Below, piece by piece: positions 1 through 15,590 of a stretch of DNA of 64,000 bases. Both the position numbers and the translations under genes were made by a program. Position 1 is the first letter of the stretch. Each line of letters begins with the position of its first letter. The stretch is from Fusarium oxysporum f. sp. lycopersici 4287 (taxonomy: Eukaryota; Ascomycota; Sordariomycetes; Hypocreales; Nectriaceae): contig NC_030986.1 in assembly GCF_000149955.1 (NCBI RefSeq), forward strand, positions 1,251,148 through 1,315,147. Reading direction: 5' to 3'. A model generated the notes under the pieces. That model was given only the letters and a program-made list of their open reading frames with translations, was not told the DNA's origin and searched no databases.

Positions 1-289
1 TCTGGCACAAGAACGATCTCTAGCTTTCCAGCCTTGGCTTTGTCTGGGAATGCATTACGGATCTTTTGGGCTTTATCCTCTGAGCGGACGGTTGTCACGA
101 CGGCGTAGTCCTTTTCAAGAAGTTGTTCCAGAGTGTGAGCTGAAGTTTGTTAGATAGGTACTATCCTTCATTGTTCTCAAAAGAGCACAGCATACCGGCA
201 ATGAAGCCTGAGCCACCTGTGATATCATTAGTGATTGACTCAGCATGAAGATATAATGAGAACTTACCAGTGAGGAGAACCTTTGTCAT
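1..289 (-). CDS. NAD(P)-dependent epimerase/dihydroflavonol reductase-like protein, 5' part only
   Basis: Three exons are visible on the minus strand: 289-268, 216-196 and 139-1 (continuing off the window). Both introns are GT-AG. The spliced start reads MTKVLLTGGSGFIAAHTLEQ and continues through VVTTVRSEDKA. TGGSGFIA is the Rossmann dinucleotide-binding motif of extended short-chain dehydrogenases; VVTTVRS is the usual second beta strand, with an Arg suited to NADP. This is the layout of the dihydroflavonol-4-reductase/Gre2 methylglyoxal-reductase group. The catalytic Tyr-x3-Lys lies outside the window, so the substrate cannot be told. The two tiny first introns are normal for this family in fungi. 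The start is the first ATG in frame. Confidence 0.8.
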
Positions 290-1180
290 GATGATAGCTT
301 TACCAATTGAGCGTTATGCAGTTGTATAATTGAGTTTATATATTTGTTGAGTGAGTATCAACAGTCAAAGAAGAATCTCAAGACGCAATATCTCATCGTT
401 TGACGTCAATGGCCTCTTATACCTCGGATACACGTTGGGGGTCTTTGATAAACTGGGCCCGCATTCGTCATTCCAAGTTGGGGGATTCGACGATTCACTT
501 TCCCCTCCCCCACGTTCTCTTCCTCTTTTGTAACTATATGCAACTCTATTCATCTTCCGCTACCGGAGAATTTCACTCCAACTACAATCCCATTAATAAG
601 CCCAAGATCGTATTTGACGACCCTATCATATCAGATCATGTATATATATATATATACACACACATACATATTCAAGTCAATCACAATAAGGAACTGAAGA
701 ATATCACATATCTCATAACCGTCCATAAAATACACATACAAAATAAATTATTACAATCGAGACAGATAACCGAGAGGGTAAATCCATATACACGCTTGGT
801 GTAGGCCTATGCCAAAGATTCGCTGCATCGTCTCCCCTATTCCTAGTTGATAATGATGGCTCATCTTGGCTCCTGACTTCCTTCACGTTGCCACTTTGCT
901 CCAACGGACAAAAGTCTATATCAACATAGACATCAATCGCTAAGCGTATGCCCAGGCCAGTTTGCCCCTCGCTAGGAAGTCCCATTCTCGTTCATGTCTC
1001 GCAAGGGCATGCCGTCCAATTCCATACGCAATGCTCGCTGTAGAAATATGCGCTTGAGTTGGATCATCACCACTTTTTCCCACGCGTCACACAATGCATG
1101 TGGCGTGGACTACCCATCGCATCCTCTTCGTCTTCTCTGACCCCAATCTTGGCGTGTTACCCACTACCAAACCTCGGAGC
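290..1180. other. Intergenic, 5' flank of epimerase and 3' flank of YME1
   Basis: About 0.9 kb with no supported gene. It contains a TA/CA microsatellite (641-664) and AT-rich sequence. Short open frames here have no recognisable family and overlap one another on both strands. Confidence 0.5.
641..664. repeat. (TA)n(CA)n microsatellite
   Basis: Eight TA units run directly into CA units. It lies between two genes and is ordinary slippage-prone simple sequence. Confidence 0.8.
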
Positions 1181-3726
1181 TCACCCTTCAGTGTTTGATG
1201 TGTCTGCTGCAGCTGGTGGCGCAGGTGTCTCCGGAGGTTGAGGATGAGTCACGCCGCCGAGACCAGGAGGTGTCGGGGCTTGCTGAGGGATAGGCAATGT
1301 CATGGGTCCCTTAGGAGCGATGATACGCCCAGGGAGGCTCTCACCGCGAATCACCTTCTCCACTTCGGCCTTGTCCAAAGTCTCGTACTTAACAAGAGCC
1401 TTGGCTAACAAGTCGAGTTCGTTTCGCTTGTCCGTCAACAGTTTTCGTACATCCTCGTACGACTTTCGTATTGTCCTCTGAACCTCGCCTTCAATTGCTG
1501 CCTTTGTTTCCGAACTGAGGTTCTCGTATCTTCGGCCATATTCAACAGGTCCCAGAACACTAGACATGCCAAAGAGTGTCACCATCATGAAGCTCAGGTC
1601 GGTGGCCCTCTCGAGATCCTAAGAGAAATGAGTATATGATTGTGATAGCTTCTCCTTTAAAACTTACCGATGAAACACCAGATGTCACCTTGTCGTCACC
1701 GTATCGTAGCTCTTCAGCCATCTTTCCTCCAAGTGCGACGCGGATATTTGACATATACTCAGCAGCTGTGTAAGAATACTTGTCCATCTGGGGAAGTTGA
1801 GCGGTGTGGCCCAGCGAGGGACCCTTGGGGAGGATTGTGACCTTGTACAGAGTGTTTGAGCTCTCCTTATCAAAAAGCTGAACAAGCGCATGGCCAGCCT
1901 CGTGATAAGCAGTCATCTCCTTCTCTTTCTCAGTGACAACCATTGACTTGCGTTCGGAACCCATGGTGACTCGGTCGTAGGCCCATTCCATATCTTGCTT
2001 TCGAACAACACTGGCCTTGGCTCGGCTGGCTCGGAGAGCGGCAACGTTCAGCATGTTCTCAAGCTCGGCACCAGATCGACCGGGGCATCGAGCAGCAATA
2101 GCTTCGAGGTCAACATCAGGTCCAACCTTGATCTTCTTGGCGTGGTGCTTGAGAATGGCAATACGGCCACGAACATCGGGCAGTTCAACATTAACATGGC
2201 GATCAAATCGTCCAGGTCGGGTAAGGGCCTTGTCGAGCATTTTGGGCAAGTTGGTGGCTCCGATGATGATAATTTTGCTGTCCTGATCGAAGCCATCCAA
2301 TTCGGTAAGCAACTGGTTCAGTGTCTGCTTGGCATGGGCTTGGTCCCGTGGGTTTCGCTTGCCTCCAATGGCATCAAGTTCGTCGATGAAAACAATGGCA
2401 GGGGACTTGCTCTTAGCCGCGGTGAAGAGCTCACGGACTCGCTTGGCACCAACGCCAACGAATATCTCGTCAAATTCACTACCAGACATGTAGAAAAAAG
2501 GAACACCGGCTTCGCCGGCAACAGCTCGAGCAAGAAGCGTCTTACCAGTACCAGGAGGACCAACCAGGAGGACGCCCTTGGGCAGTTTAGCACCAAGATC
2601 GCTGAACTTTTCGGGATTCTTCAGAAACTCTACAACTTCTTGGAGTTCCTCTTTGGCTTCATCACAACCGTGAACATCGCTGAACCGAGTATTTTGCTTT
2701 TCAGCCTTGACCTCAGAATCTGCCTTGCTGCTAGGTCCACCGCGACGGAAAGTACTGAATGCCTCGATGGCAATAGTAACAAGCGCGAAACAGAGATAGG
2801 TGGTCACAATGAAGATGGCCAAAAATTTGAACCAGCGGAAGATAGTGGACCGAGTTGACTCCTGAACGATAACGTGGATGGGCTCACCCTTGTGGCCCAT
2901 AGGATTACCACCATTGGCGGATCCAGCCACAGCAGCGTTGGCAATGCCTTGCTCATAAGTTGGCCATTGAGTTCCAGCAAAGTTTCCGTTCACAGCACCT
3001 TGCGCATTCGCAGCTTGGTTAGCGTTAACACCAAGCATCGTGAGGGCTCGCTGGTAAGCATCGTTGGTTGCAGCGTTGGAGGCAAAGCGTCCAGATTGAT
3101 ATCGTTCCACAAGAATAGCAGGCATGTTGGCACGGAGAAGGAGCTGGTAGAAAGCGTTTTGCGCGTTCGCATTACCGGGATTTCGATTGGCGGATTCCTC
3201 CAATGTTGCCAGCTGGTTGCGGGAAATGCCATTGGAGCTGCCGAATGCTCTGCGCTGAACAGAAAATGCACCGAGAGTTGAGATACCACGAGGAGATGAG
3301 AGAATACCGGAAGAAGATTGCGAAAACGAGCGTAGGAAAGACGACTGGGTCAATACGCGGGGCTGAAATTGAGGGTGTCGCAAAATGGGGTTCGCCGCTC
3401 GAAGGCCAACACGGCCCATGATGGAAAGAGTTGTCTGAGCAGTCATCGGTGTCATAGGAGAAAATCGTGAGCGAGAGAGGGAACCAAAGTCAACTTGTAG
3501 AAGGAATTCGGGGATTTGGAGTTCGGTCACCTGTAACACAGATTAGTATGATGGTTGAAAATGTCAAACAGTTGCGACATACTCGTTGAGCGTCCGCCAC
3601 CTTTGTCTGTTCCACGCCATTCTTCGAAGGGACCGATCGACTGGGTGTGACTGAAGTCATATGCCGCCAGGGAGCCATGGCGATATTCGTAATCGAAGGC
3701 CATAACTCCGTTGTGGTCGCTGCCAT
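1181..3726 (-). CDS. YME1: Mitochondrial inner-membrane i-AAA protease
   Basis: ATP-dependent zinc metalloprotease of the FtsH family. It degrades unassembled or damaged inner-membrane and intermembrane-space proteins. Numbered from the ATG at 3455: a mitochondrial presequence rich in Arg and Ser; one membrane span near 208-230; Walker A GPPGTGKT near 297; Walker [14 protein letters not shown] with RPGRFDRHV; protease motif HEAGH near 515. Exons are 3726-3583, 3530-1668 and 1618-1181; splicing restores the FtsH segment [19 protein letters not shown]. Two starts are possible. ATG 3726 has a strong context (AACATGG), stays open through the 52 bp first intron and gives 814 residues. ATG 3455 gives 741 residues and begins right at a classical presequence; as I recall, the Neurospora homologue is about this size. 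I list the longer form; the first exon may be 5' leader. Confidence 0.95.
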
Positions 3727-5309
3727 GTTCTAGAGCCTCGTTAGTTACTGTCGGCGATAGCTCTCCCCTAAACTCCGCAACAACATACCGGCAGCATCAT
3801 GGCATTATAAGCCATGCTGGGGAGTTATATGCACCAGAAGTGCTTTCGGGATGATGATTTTCGTACTGATGCTCAGGGAAAGGTTGATTGCAAAGTGTCT
3901 CGATGACGTGCAAGTAGGCAGATAGTGTGCGCCTCCGCCACGTCTAACGATTTCTCGGGAGGCAAACGTTTGTCATACACCGAGATTGCTTCGTGATAAG
4001 TCTACTCAAAGAGAAGAATGGATTGTCTACCGCGATGCACTCATAGTGAACCGCGCGCAGGCATCATCAGTATGTAATCGATGGGGAGTTCGGTTCGCTT
4101 GCCACTCTGGTCCGCTGTTCGGCATCACACGATGGGCCCTTGCCTATTTGAGAGAATGCTGAGTCATCCTCTCTCGGCCATCAGATCTTCCGCCTCCCGA
4201 TCACGGTCAAGGCACAAGCCTCTTATCATTGGTTGGGATAGGTGCCGTCTAAGTGAGAGTTGTGATGCTTTAACTGTGACTTTGCAAAACAGTTTTTGAG
4301 CAGGATTTGGTTGTTGTGATCAGTAAAAGCCTAGTGTCTGTGTTGAGGGATGGATCTGGCCGGTTAGTGGAAGTAAGACATATTGAGACCTCGATTCTGA
4401 GAGACAAAAATACTTGGAGAGGTTCAGAATCGACCTGGGTGACTCTTCGATCAAGGTACCTTATGATAGGACCTATTATTCCAGATCCTTCACCCAACAC
4501 CTCATATCTTTCTTTCTCGTTAAGGATAGGGCAGTTTCTAGGTTTCTTAGATCTCATGGATGGATATCTATGTGGGTATATTAGATGCGAATAAGGGGTT
4601 TCGTTTACTTTCTCCATATCTCTCATGCGTGGGTATCCTCATTTTCTCCCATGGCCCCTATCGCCTCCCAAAAGTCCCAGTAAAAACCTTCTTGTCCTCT
4701 TCAATGTTCATGAAACCCCGTTATCCCTTCTCAAAATGCTATCCCCAATGGCCTCCCCCTACTAATTATCTGTCCAATCCAACATCGACACATTTCTCTT
4801 AAAGGGTATAGCTGCTGTTTAATGGTGAAAAAAAAGAAAGTGAATGCCAACAAGAGTAGAGAAAAGGCTCAAAAACATCGTGTCATTAGTATAATCCAAG
4901 CTGTCAGGGATGGATGACACAGGGTGCTGTAATACCAACCATCCAATATCATGTATGTTAAGCTGGAATGATTGCTGCAAAAGGTAGATTGCTCTCATAA
5001 ATCCATTTATGGCAAGAAGCAAGACAGAAACGCCCAATGACATGCTTTTCGAATCGCGGATGACATCTTTCATGTGTTCCAGAGAAATGCTCGTGGATGC
5101 AATAGAACAGCACGTTTCCTCCAATAATGTCTCGATGGGTATATCCTCTTCAAGAATAATAATTAAATTCATGAAACAGAGATCGTTGTGTGGTCCAGCC
5201 TTGGTATGATCGTGATGTTACAAGTGATTATCGTAAACGGAAAGGGTTAATATCTTAACGTGTTGAATATGACGTTCGTAAAACATAGCGTGATTCAAGC
5301 AGTCATCCA
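3727..5309. other. Intergenic between YME1 promoter and zinc-finger gene 3' end
   Basis: About 1.6 kb without a supported gene. The left part is the YME1 upstream region. The right part is probably the 3' UTR of the zinc-finger gene. A 117-codon ATG frame on the minus strand at 4819-5172 has no family resemblance. Confidence 0.5.
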
Positions 5310-6722
<1,413 letters not shown>

Positions 6723-9614
6723 GATTTTGTTAAAACTTGGACGTGCCTCCGAGGCAATGCTTGTGTAGTGATGTAGAGATAAGGCGGAAATAGTTGTTGG
6801 CAAGATGTTAACTTGTCACAGCATAATAATTTCAGACGCTCGCTGGGGAAGACTTGAAGATCCGATGCAAAAGATGTTGTCTAAACTTGTTGAAGGAATG
6901 ACAGGTCGACGTTAGACAAAGGCCTTGGATTAGGGTATAAGAGGCGGCGGTGAGATCCAATTGTAAATAAATCAGCGATTATAAGGTGACGTATAAGTTC
7001 TGATCTGACAATCGAAGAGTGTCTATATTGTTGAAGAGTTGAAGAAGTTGTGCGATTGTCTGTATACAAAAAGGTGACGGTGTAGAGTCGCTGACGGTGG
7101 GATATAAAAAGACAGGTGAAGCTGAGAATCCAGAAGCCGGGTTGTGTGGGAGCTGAGTGCTTAAGTCTTAACAGGGCGTGCCGTGTTAATGCAGGCGGGT
7201 CCAAGTATTGCCTAGTGGATCGGGGAGGAGATTTGGCTGGGGCTGGGGGAGAGCTTTACGCTGTGGTGGTGGTTTTTGAGGGATAATACCAGAGACCAAG
7301 TAGATGAGCCAGGGGAATATTGAAGCTTATAGTTGATTGGACTCGGAGCGAGGAAGAGTCGATAATATGACTGGCCTCCAAGGTTCGCCTGAGAGTGTTG
7401 AGTCGTGAAAACAAGCTATTTGACGTCTAGTTGAGGTGAATCGAGTCAGGTAGACAGTCGATACAGCTCCATTCAAGCCAGACAATACTGGGGGTTCGGC
7501 GACAGATATCAACAACGGTCGTCACTGGGTTATGGGCCTATGTCCGGTCCCGCTGGGTAAGGGCAGTGGAGACCAGGAGTGCTTGGGAGACGCAGAGGAT
7601 AGTGTGATGTAGTGCAGTGTAGTGCAAAATAGCCAGGGCCATGCAGATGCTAAATACCAGACTGAATACCCAAGCTCAAAGGATGGGGCGTCGCAAATCT
7701 GACTCCAGTTGTAGGCGTGCAGCGAGCATGGTATACATACGCCAGGGCTATCAAGGAACCACGCAGGAGATCAGAGGAGGAGTCAAGGGATCCCTGCACT
7801 GCAACAGCGGGCTTCAGTGGGTCCCATCCGGCAGCGAGTGAACTGGGGGGCACAGATGAGGGATCGAGAGAGGACGGCAGGTGGAGGGTGGATGAGCGTG
7901 ACGAAAGGAAACGGAGGGAGGCTGATAAAAGAGGGAGATGAAGAGAGACGTATCCAGGGTCAGGGGTGACGAGTAAAGCAAAGCAAGGTCAGGTAAGGCA
8001 AGTCAAGATATGGAGAAGAGGGCTGGCACTAACACCGGAACTGAGACGAGGTATACCTTTTCCAACATTGAGTACAGTAGCATCCATCCGTCGAGACCTC
8101 TCTAGGCTACTTTGGTTTGTGTCGATGGCGGCGTACAGTAGTTTCCATTGTGGGCTTAGAAGTGCAAATAACGCCTCTGTCCCGCCCTCGAGACATAGTC
8201 TCGTTTCTTGTACCATATAAAAATGGTATTGCATGGTATGTTCTATGAATGTACCAACTCGAATAATGATCCGAGATGGTGTAGTGCCGGCCGCTATCCA
8301 GTCTCTTAGTGCGCTTGAGGGCTACTAACGCTCTGGTCCCATTACTGTATTTCGCTGCACCTCGCCTTGGCTTTGGCAACTTGCCGTTCGGTGTAATTGT
8401 GTAGGGGCTATCTCGTCGTTCTGCCCCATGTTACAAGACTTTTTCCCTGGAGTCATCGAATGTTTTTTGGTTTGTCTTTATTCCTAAAGCATTAACCAGG
8501 CCAGCTAGTCCAGGCTAGAGCACATTAGAGGGGAGGGACATTTTGGCACGCACTACCTTAGAGGCACCCTCTCCTCTGCAAGTTCCAGGACGTTGAACCA
8601 GTCTACGGCGGCGGATGGGGACGGGGACAGGGGGAACAGAAGCCGAGGAGTCTAAACCAGTTGATGGCGTCTAGTTTGGGGCGTCAAGGCAAGGGATGGC
8701 AGATCCCTCTAAATGCGCCGCTGTCTTTTGCTCTGCGGAGGTGGAATTGGGAGCGGTCACTGGCTGGAAGGCTGAATAACGACTGATTGACTGGCTACAT
8801 ATACAGTGCAGTATGCATGAATCAACGCTAGTAGAATTGTTCATCGGGAATGGGATCAGGATTTAGTGAAAACGGACGACGCATATCCAGGTTGACGGTT
8901 ATTGAGCCAGCTGCTTGGAATCTGTGGCGGAGAAAGAGGGGACCGGACCGCCTCCAAGGACGGACGGACGACCAGACACCTGGTTACAGATCGAGAAGAA
9001 GGAACCCAAAATTAAGTTGCCTCCGTCTTCAGCACCACAGGCTCTGGTTGGAGCCGAAGGGTGCTTAACCTGTAACATTGGCTCGTCCTGCTGTTGCGTT
9101 TGAGGTCTGAGATGAGGCATTGGCCAGAGGAAGAGTGTGGGCGTGTTGCAGAGAGAGGGACAGTCCATAGTAGGTCGAGAGAGACAAAGAGAGGGTCATT
9201 GTGGGCGTATGAGATGAGATCCAAAGTGGATACCACCGAGGTTCATTACTTGCTGAGACTGAGACGGGGGACGCAGGCTCTTGGCTTGGCTTGGGAAAGC
9301 GCCGCGGCCGGGGTCGGGCAGGCTCAGGCTCAGCCCGCAGGGCCCCTCCCCTCCCTACTCTTTAGTGGGCATTTCCATGATAAATGAAGCTAGATCAAAG
9401 TGCGATAGTGGTCCTTGCGGTTTTCTCTTTTAGAGACAAGACAAGACGGACGGGATGGACCAGCCTGACCAGTTCACCGGAGCGTTGGAGATTGGGTAGA
9501 AAATGAACAGTGGACAACAGGTAGTGGATCCGTCCACTGTAAAGGTCGATCACAGACGGGTTCTTGGCTGGATTTCATAACTTTGAAATGCTTGTCTAGC
9601 GTCTAACGGTACTC

Positions 9615-9646
9615 TCTGCTTCTGCTTCTGCTTCTGCTCTGCTTCT
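9615..9646. repeat. (TTCTGC)n simple repeat
   Basis: Four near-perfect TCTGCT hexamers followed by a slightly degenerate copy. It is a pyrimidine-rich microsatellite in non-coding DNA. Confidence 0.75.
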
Positions 9647-12600
9647 GGCCTCTGCCACTGGAGACAGAACTTCGTAATCGAGCAAGCCACCAACTTGGTG
9701 GTACAGAGCCTAACAGTCTAATCCGTCACACACCAAGTCATCATATGTAACTTCAAGCCTCTCTTGATGCCTTATCGCAACCAAAGACCTCCAAAGCCGG
9801 CATATCCATGTCCGTCGGTATGAGGGCAGGGGTTCTTATGCAGGCAGTTGTAATGATCAGCCACTGCTAAGAAGAGAACAGGGGCTCTGCTTGACCAGAT
9901 ATTCCCCCACCAAAGACATGTTGCCAGTAACTCTCCAGAGTCGAGTCGAGGTCAATCAATTACATCAGAAAAGAGAGGATCGTCGGTGAGCAGGTGATCA
10001 TCACTATCTCTTATATCCAGTCAGTATTCCCATGCACCATGACTCGACAAATCCTTCTGACAGGTGTCGTCGGCGATTAAATAAACTTGCCTCTGACGGC
10101 ACTTGGGACGTTGGACAAGACGGGAGTTAAACCAAACGGCGGGGATCCAGTAATGTTGGCAATCTGTAAACACCAGCACCAGTACTTCACCAACATGGGC
10201 CACAGGGTTCGTGCCGGTCCTGGGCGCTCGTGTCACACCTCGTTTCGTTCACCAACGTCCATTCCTGGCCTAAAGACGTCCGAGCAGAGGCCCGAACAGG
10301 TAACGGCGTTCTGATCCGGAGGTACAGATTAACCTTTTTGCAAGTGCTTAGAGGCTCGCGATACGGAGTCGGAGTGAAGCAATTTCCAACTGCAAAAGGC
10401 CATAGAACAAGCCATCAACAGGAGCATTCCAAGGGTGGACAACATTGCATTGATTTGAGGAGGAACCATGACGTGTAAATACGTATTTTCTACACTGAAA
10501 TGGACAGAACGCCAGGCCATAAAACCTATCAAGATCTCTGCTCCACCACCCACAGTAAAAACCCTTGTCAAACCCGGCTGATTGTTCACGCCGTTCCTGA
10601 CTTGGCTTTTTACACGCAGCGCTACACAAGCAGTGACCTGCCCAACCTTTGTTTAATCCTTGTCTCTAAGCCAAAGTCCATAAATCAATCGAGCCTTGCC
10701 CACGCTCCTGGCTCCAACTTGAAAGCCACGGAACGGCAGGGGCCCCAACTGGGCTCCCACTATCAAGGCGAGTCCCTGTTGCAATACAGCATCCTGCATG
10801 CCGGTTACCGCACCCTTGAACGCCTCCTCAACGCGGATCAAACCCTGCAGCCTCTGTTTATTTCCTAAGTTTTACTACCAATGCACAACTCACACACCAT
10901 CTTTGCTACTACTGAAGCGCGATCTCATCTCATGTCGTCTCGTCTCTAATCCTCTCGCCCCTTGAAATATTAAATTTGTTGAAGGTTTGTCCGTAGGGCC
11001 TGGTTGTGCAATGAGATTAAGTGTTTGTGGTTGATAGTTGAGAGTGGGCTACGTTAATGCTGATTTGCCGAATTACTCTGAGACCCCAACGTTTCGAACG
11101 CCTCCTCCACATCGCTCAGCCAACAACTGGAGAATGAGATTAATCCCAAGCGTTGATCCCTTTGGACTAAGATTTGACAGAAGTCACCCAGCCCAGCCTA
11201 TCTAAGTTGACACGCAGCAGGGTCTGTGCAACTGACCTGTCTCATTTTCATCCTCAGGGCTGAAGCTAGCTGTTGAGGTGAAGACATCAATGCAGCCCTG
11301 CTCCCCTTAGATAAAACCAAGTGATCAACGGCCTCTCAGAGCACAACACCATCTCTCCGGAGTATTTGCATTAAAATATGGCTGCTAGCTTTGAGTGCTG
11401 ATCAGCTGGCGATGCATGCACGGCCCTCTCACCTCCCCTGACGCCAAGTCAGCGGTCTAGGTGATGATAGCTCTGAGGAGTACACAAAACCACATTGTAG
11501 CGAACCGCGACAGTATAGGCCAGACTATTGAGCATCCCCTGTTCAGTCGGTATGGTGTGTTCCCTTTGGGCCAGAAGCATGAACGGTTGATGGAAAAATG
11601 ACGACTGCTCACCAAGGCGCCACTCCAATAACTACGCGTTAACTATGCCCCGGGGTAGCAGAAACATGAGTCTGAAACAGAAGCCAGGCATGAGAAACGA
11701 GAATAGTCAAAAGTGGTAGTGATTTCTTCGGTTCCTCCATGTAAACATCCATATCCAGGGTATGCTTGCGATCTCGCAAACTATGTTTGTTTCTTCCTAT
11801 GTCTATTCCCCCAGCAATGGCAGATAATAACAGGAGTTACTATAGTCCGAAAATCACGGATAAATGCCAGAGCCAGGCTAGCAACGTGTTTTTGAGGCTA
11901 CCTCTACACGTTATGAGATAGGTAGTGATAGACACCCTTGAATCCTGGATTAGAGTTTAGAATTGGGGCAAGAGGCTGGCTACGGTTGCATTTATCGACC
12001 CCACATGCTTGGCTTATCACCAGTCGGCTTGGTTTGCGGACCGAGAGTTCTTCAGGACCAGCACAAATTCATTCTCCGACCCTTCCAGGGTCAACCCAGA
12101 AGACGCAATGCGCTGATCATATGGACTAGACTGTGAGGCTCGCAGTGTCGTACCCGGAGACCCTGCTCCTACTCCGTTTTGCACAACTTGTTCCTCGGCC
12201 GAGTTTGTTTCCGAAAGCAACTTGTGCAAAACGTACATTGAAACAATTCAGTGAGGGGATCCCTGGCCATCTGCAACATGCCCGTGAAGATCACTCGACC
12301 GGCATCACTCTGCCAGATTTGCGAGGCATGACCCGGAATGGCAAACCTTACGATGTAACGGTAGCGATGCCTTCGACTCTCGATAGCTGCAGTTGCTTAC
12401 GGGTACTCCATCTCACCGCTTCCCACAGCCACCTGCACCTGTGCTCTCGATCCTGCAGCACCAGAAAGGCGCTCGTGATGTGATGTCCCGAGCTTTGGGA
12501 AGATTGGTGCAGACACTCTGCGGGGATTATCAATGCATATGCGCCACGCTAGTTTCGATGATTGAATATGACATTCGCCAAGGATCCCACAGGCTGGAGA

Positions 12601-15590
12601 TTGTTGGCTCACAACAACACATTTTCAGTTGTGCCGAATTGAGAACATGCTCTTGGTTCGAGTATTCAGTGGCGCAATCCATCTTCAGTTGTGTCCGCTG
12701 TCATTCCCTCCTGCGGGCTGCGGCTCAGCTATAATGCGGCTGTATTATTATCGTGAGCTAACTGAGGGCGGCCTATTGTGGGCGTTCCGGTACGGCTGGT
12801 TTGAGAAATGAGCATATGTCTTTGTTCTAGCCGTTGCATGTCGTTAGGGATTTCTGATAGGTCTGTTCGCTTACGGGTTTATCCTGCTCTGGGTACTGTT
12901 CTGGCCAGATCGTTCTGTGGCTTGTTGATATTGGATCACTTTCATCATCATTAGCATACGAAACACTCAACTTCGTAACTAAGCTAACGCAAAGCACTCA
13001 GACATGTCTGTTATGACCTCTATTATGCCGATAAGCGCGAGATCCTCGATGCGCTTTGACAGATGTTGAACATATCTACAGTGCATGACGTTTTGAATGT
13101 AGTCTGTGAGTTGCTGACACTAGTGCAGGAAGCATGATGCCAACGATGCCATCTGAATAAGCCTCAACTCCAGAAGAAATGAAGCACCTCCCCGGAGATA
13201 TTTGTTCCGGAGTTTGAGTACATACCTTACTCAACTGTGCCTGTGGCTGCGGCGTATTCAAGGCTGAATGATCTGTGCCAATATAATGACATTCGGGCCA
13301 GGTGCGATCGAATGAAGCATGAACGTCCATTGGCAGGAGCTATCGATCTGGTCTATTACCAGAAAGTGACGTTTGAGGCAGCCACATCACGGGTCAGCAG
13401 GTGCTCGTTCAAGTTTCATTACAGGCGAGGCAAGCAGATTGACCCTCATACAAGTCATCACCAGAAGCAAATGATACCGTCATCACTTTCTGGGCCTCTC
13501 TTGGCTCTGAGAGGGCCTCAAAAGCATTGATCTGATAGCCGTACAGCCAGATTCCGTTGCGACCAGCATGCACAGACTTAAAGTGCAGTGTTTGTTTTAC
13601 GTTGATCTTTTTTTAACCACAACTACCGTGCGTTATCGTTACATGTCACCAAGCCCACAGAAATCACATGCAGGGTCAGATCTGAAGCGCTTTTCTGGCT
13701 GAGAAGAGCGTTGAGGTGTGTCTAGTCTACGTCAATCTCAGCCCTGCAAACTCCAGGCTCTGGGCCATGAACTGACTTGGGACCAGCTCCAAACAACGGT
13801 GGATTTAGCATTGGCTGGCTGCCACGTGCCACATGCCTGTCCACGCCAACCGGAAGGAACCGTCCAGAGGAGCCGGTCAGATCGTCAATGAGCCTGAGCT
13901 CTCTTTGCATTGACCTGGATATTTCTATTTCCAAGTGAGTGTTGGAAAGGGACAAGAGGCCAACGTACAGCAAACCGCTGGTCTGCCATTGTCCAAGGCC
14001 AGGGGCACTGGAATTATCATGAACTCGCATGGCTTGATAATTTGGCTGCCTAAGCGGCTCGCTCTCCTTGGCGGCCCATTAGGTGAAATTGGCTACTCGA
14101 AACTACTCGTATTGGATCTTCATTGTTTGTTTCCCTTTCTTTCTTTTTTTTCGCACCCATTCTCAAACTGTCTTGGCGGCCACTCACTGGTTCACCGGTC
14201 GAGACGGCAAGAAACAAACACGGCCAATGAGGCACGGGCCAATAGTTCCAAGATTGTCTCTCATCTCCGAGACCAAAACGATGGTATTGTGCACTACCTG
14301 CTGGTTCCGGGAACCGCACCTTTAAGCTGTCAGCTGGGGCCAACTGTCCCTGGGCCCTGACCGACACTAATCAGGCACCGTCAAAGATGTTTCAGCAACG
14401 ATCTCGACCTTGATGTTTATCCGTTACTTGGGCGCGGAACGACCATGGAATTGGTACCGACATGACTCGGGTGCCCCAAGCTATGAAGTTGGTTAGTGGA
14501 TCAGGATCACAACATTTGGCCTCTTGAGACTGAAGAATTGAATTCCCAAGACCTCATGTCTTCGTTTCACCAAAACAGAAAGCATTTTGCTAGCCTGGTC
14601 TCAACTAATTCATCTCTACGAGCTATGGCAGATTGATCAACATGACCAGGGGGCATAGTGGCTAGATAATGCCTTCAAACGAGTCTTGGATATTGGAAAT
14701 GAGTTTAGACACGGAACTTCTGCTGCACTCAATTTCTCAACCCAAGTTACAATACTGCACTTTGATTGGCGCCTTTTTACGACTCGTGGAGTCATTCTTG
14801 GTCCTCTGAACGTCGAGAGCCAGCCACTCGTTCAGTCCTGTGCCTGGAAACCCCACGAAAGGTTATATACAGGCATGCTACAAGCTGGAGTGCAATCTCG
14901 CTGCTATTTACTTCCAACATGCCCGGCTAACGAAGTAATCCTGGCTATTTTATAGAGTCGCATTGCAGAACAAGAATATCAGCAATGGACAGGCTTATCT
15001 AAAGTCTGAATCGTGTCCAGCTTGGCGGGACGTCGAGTGCAATGGCAGGGATCCAGCTGAACCACTAGCAATCCTAGCCGAACTGACAGGTGGGGGCTTA
15101 CTCTGCGTTTCGGCTCTTGGAACAGGGTCCTGGTTCGAGTGATCTCCAACTTGAAGATCATATCCCCAACTCGAATCAAGTCACGAGTGTAACTTCAGCT
15201 CGCAAACTAGGTCCTTTTTGGGCGCTGCCTAACAAGGTTGGGACCTGGTTTTGCACCAGGGGCACAAAACTCTCAAGACTGACAAGGGTGTCAACTTCAA
15301 CCATGTCGGAAATCTTATGTTTGACTGCCGGCTTGTAACCGTTGTGTGACTATGCGACGTTACAGCCTCATGACTGAATGAATAACAGCAAGGAATTAAG
15401 GTCGTATCAATCGTAAAGTTTTCGACAAGCACCCCGGATTATTGTTGATTATGCAAATCTTCGCCACCACGCTCCACTAGCCTCGGATACTGTGTGTGAA
15501 ATGACGGGACAAATTTCGTCAGATGTATATTGATCATTGATGAAAGACAGTAGCGCGATAGTCGTGCGTAACCGGAGCAAATACTACGCA

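Noticed and set aside
1995..2858. 287-codon frame antisense to YME1
   Set aside because: Mirror of the AAA-domain coding strand, no start context or domain of its own.
4819..5172. 117-codon ATG frame (-) with hydrophobic stretches
   Set aside because: Lies in the probable 3' UTR of the zinc-finger gene and resembles no protein.
7815..7840. CAGTGGG, as in the ends of Fusarium mimp elements
   Set aside because: The rest of the mimp terminal repeat (GCAA..AA) is absent and no inverted partner is found nearby.
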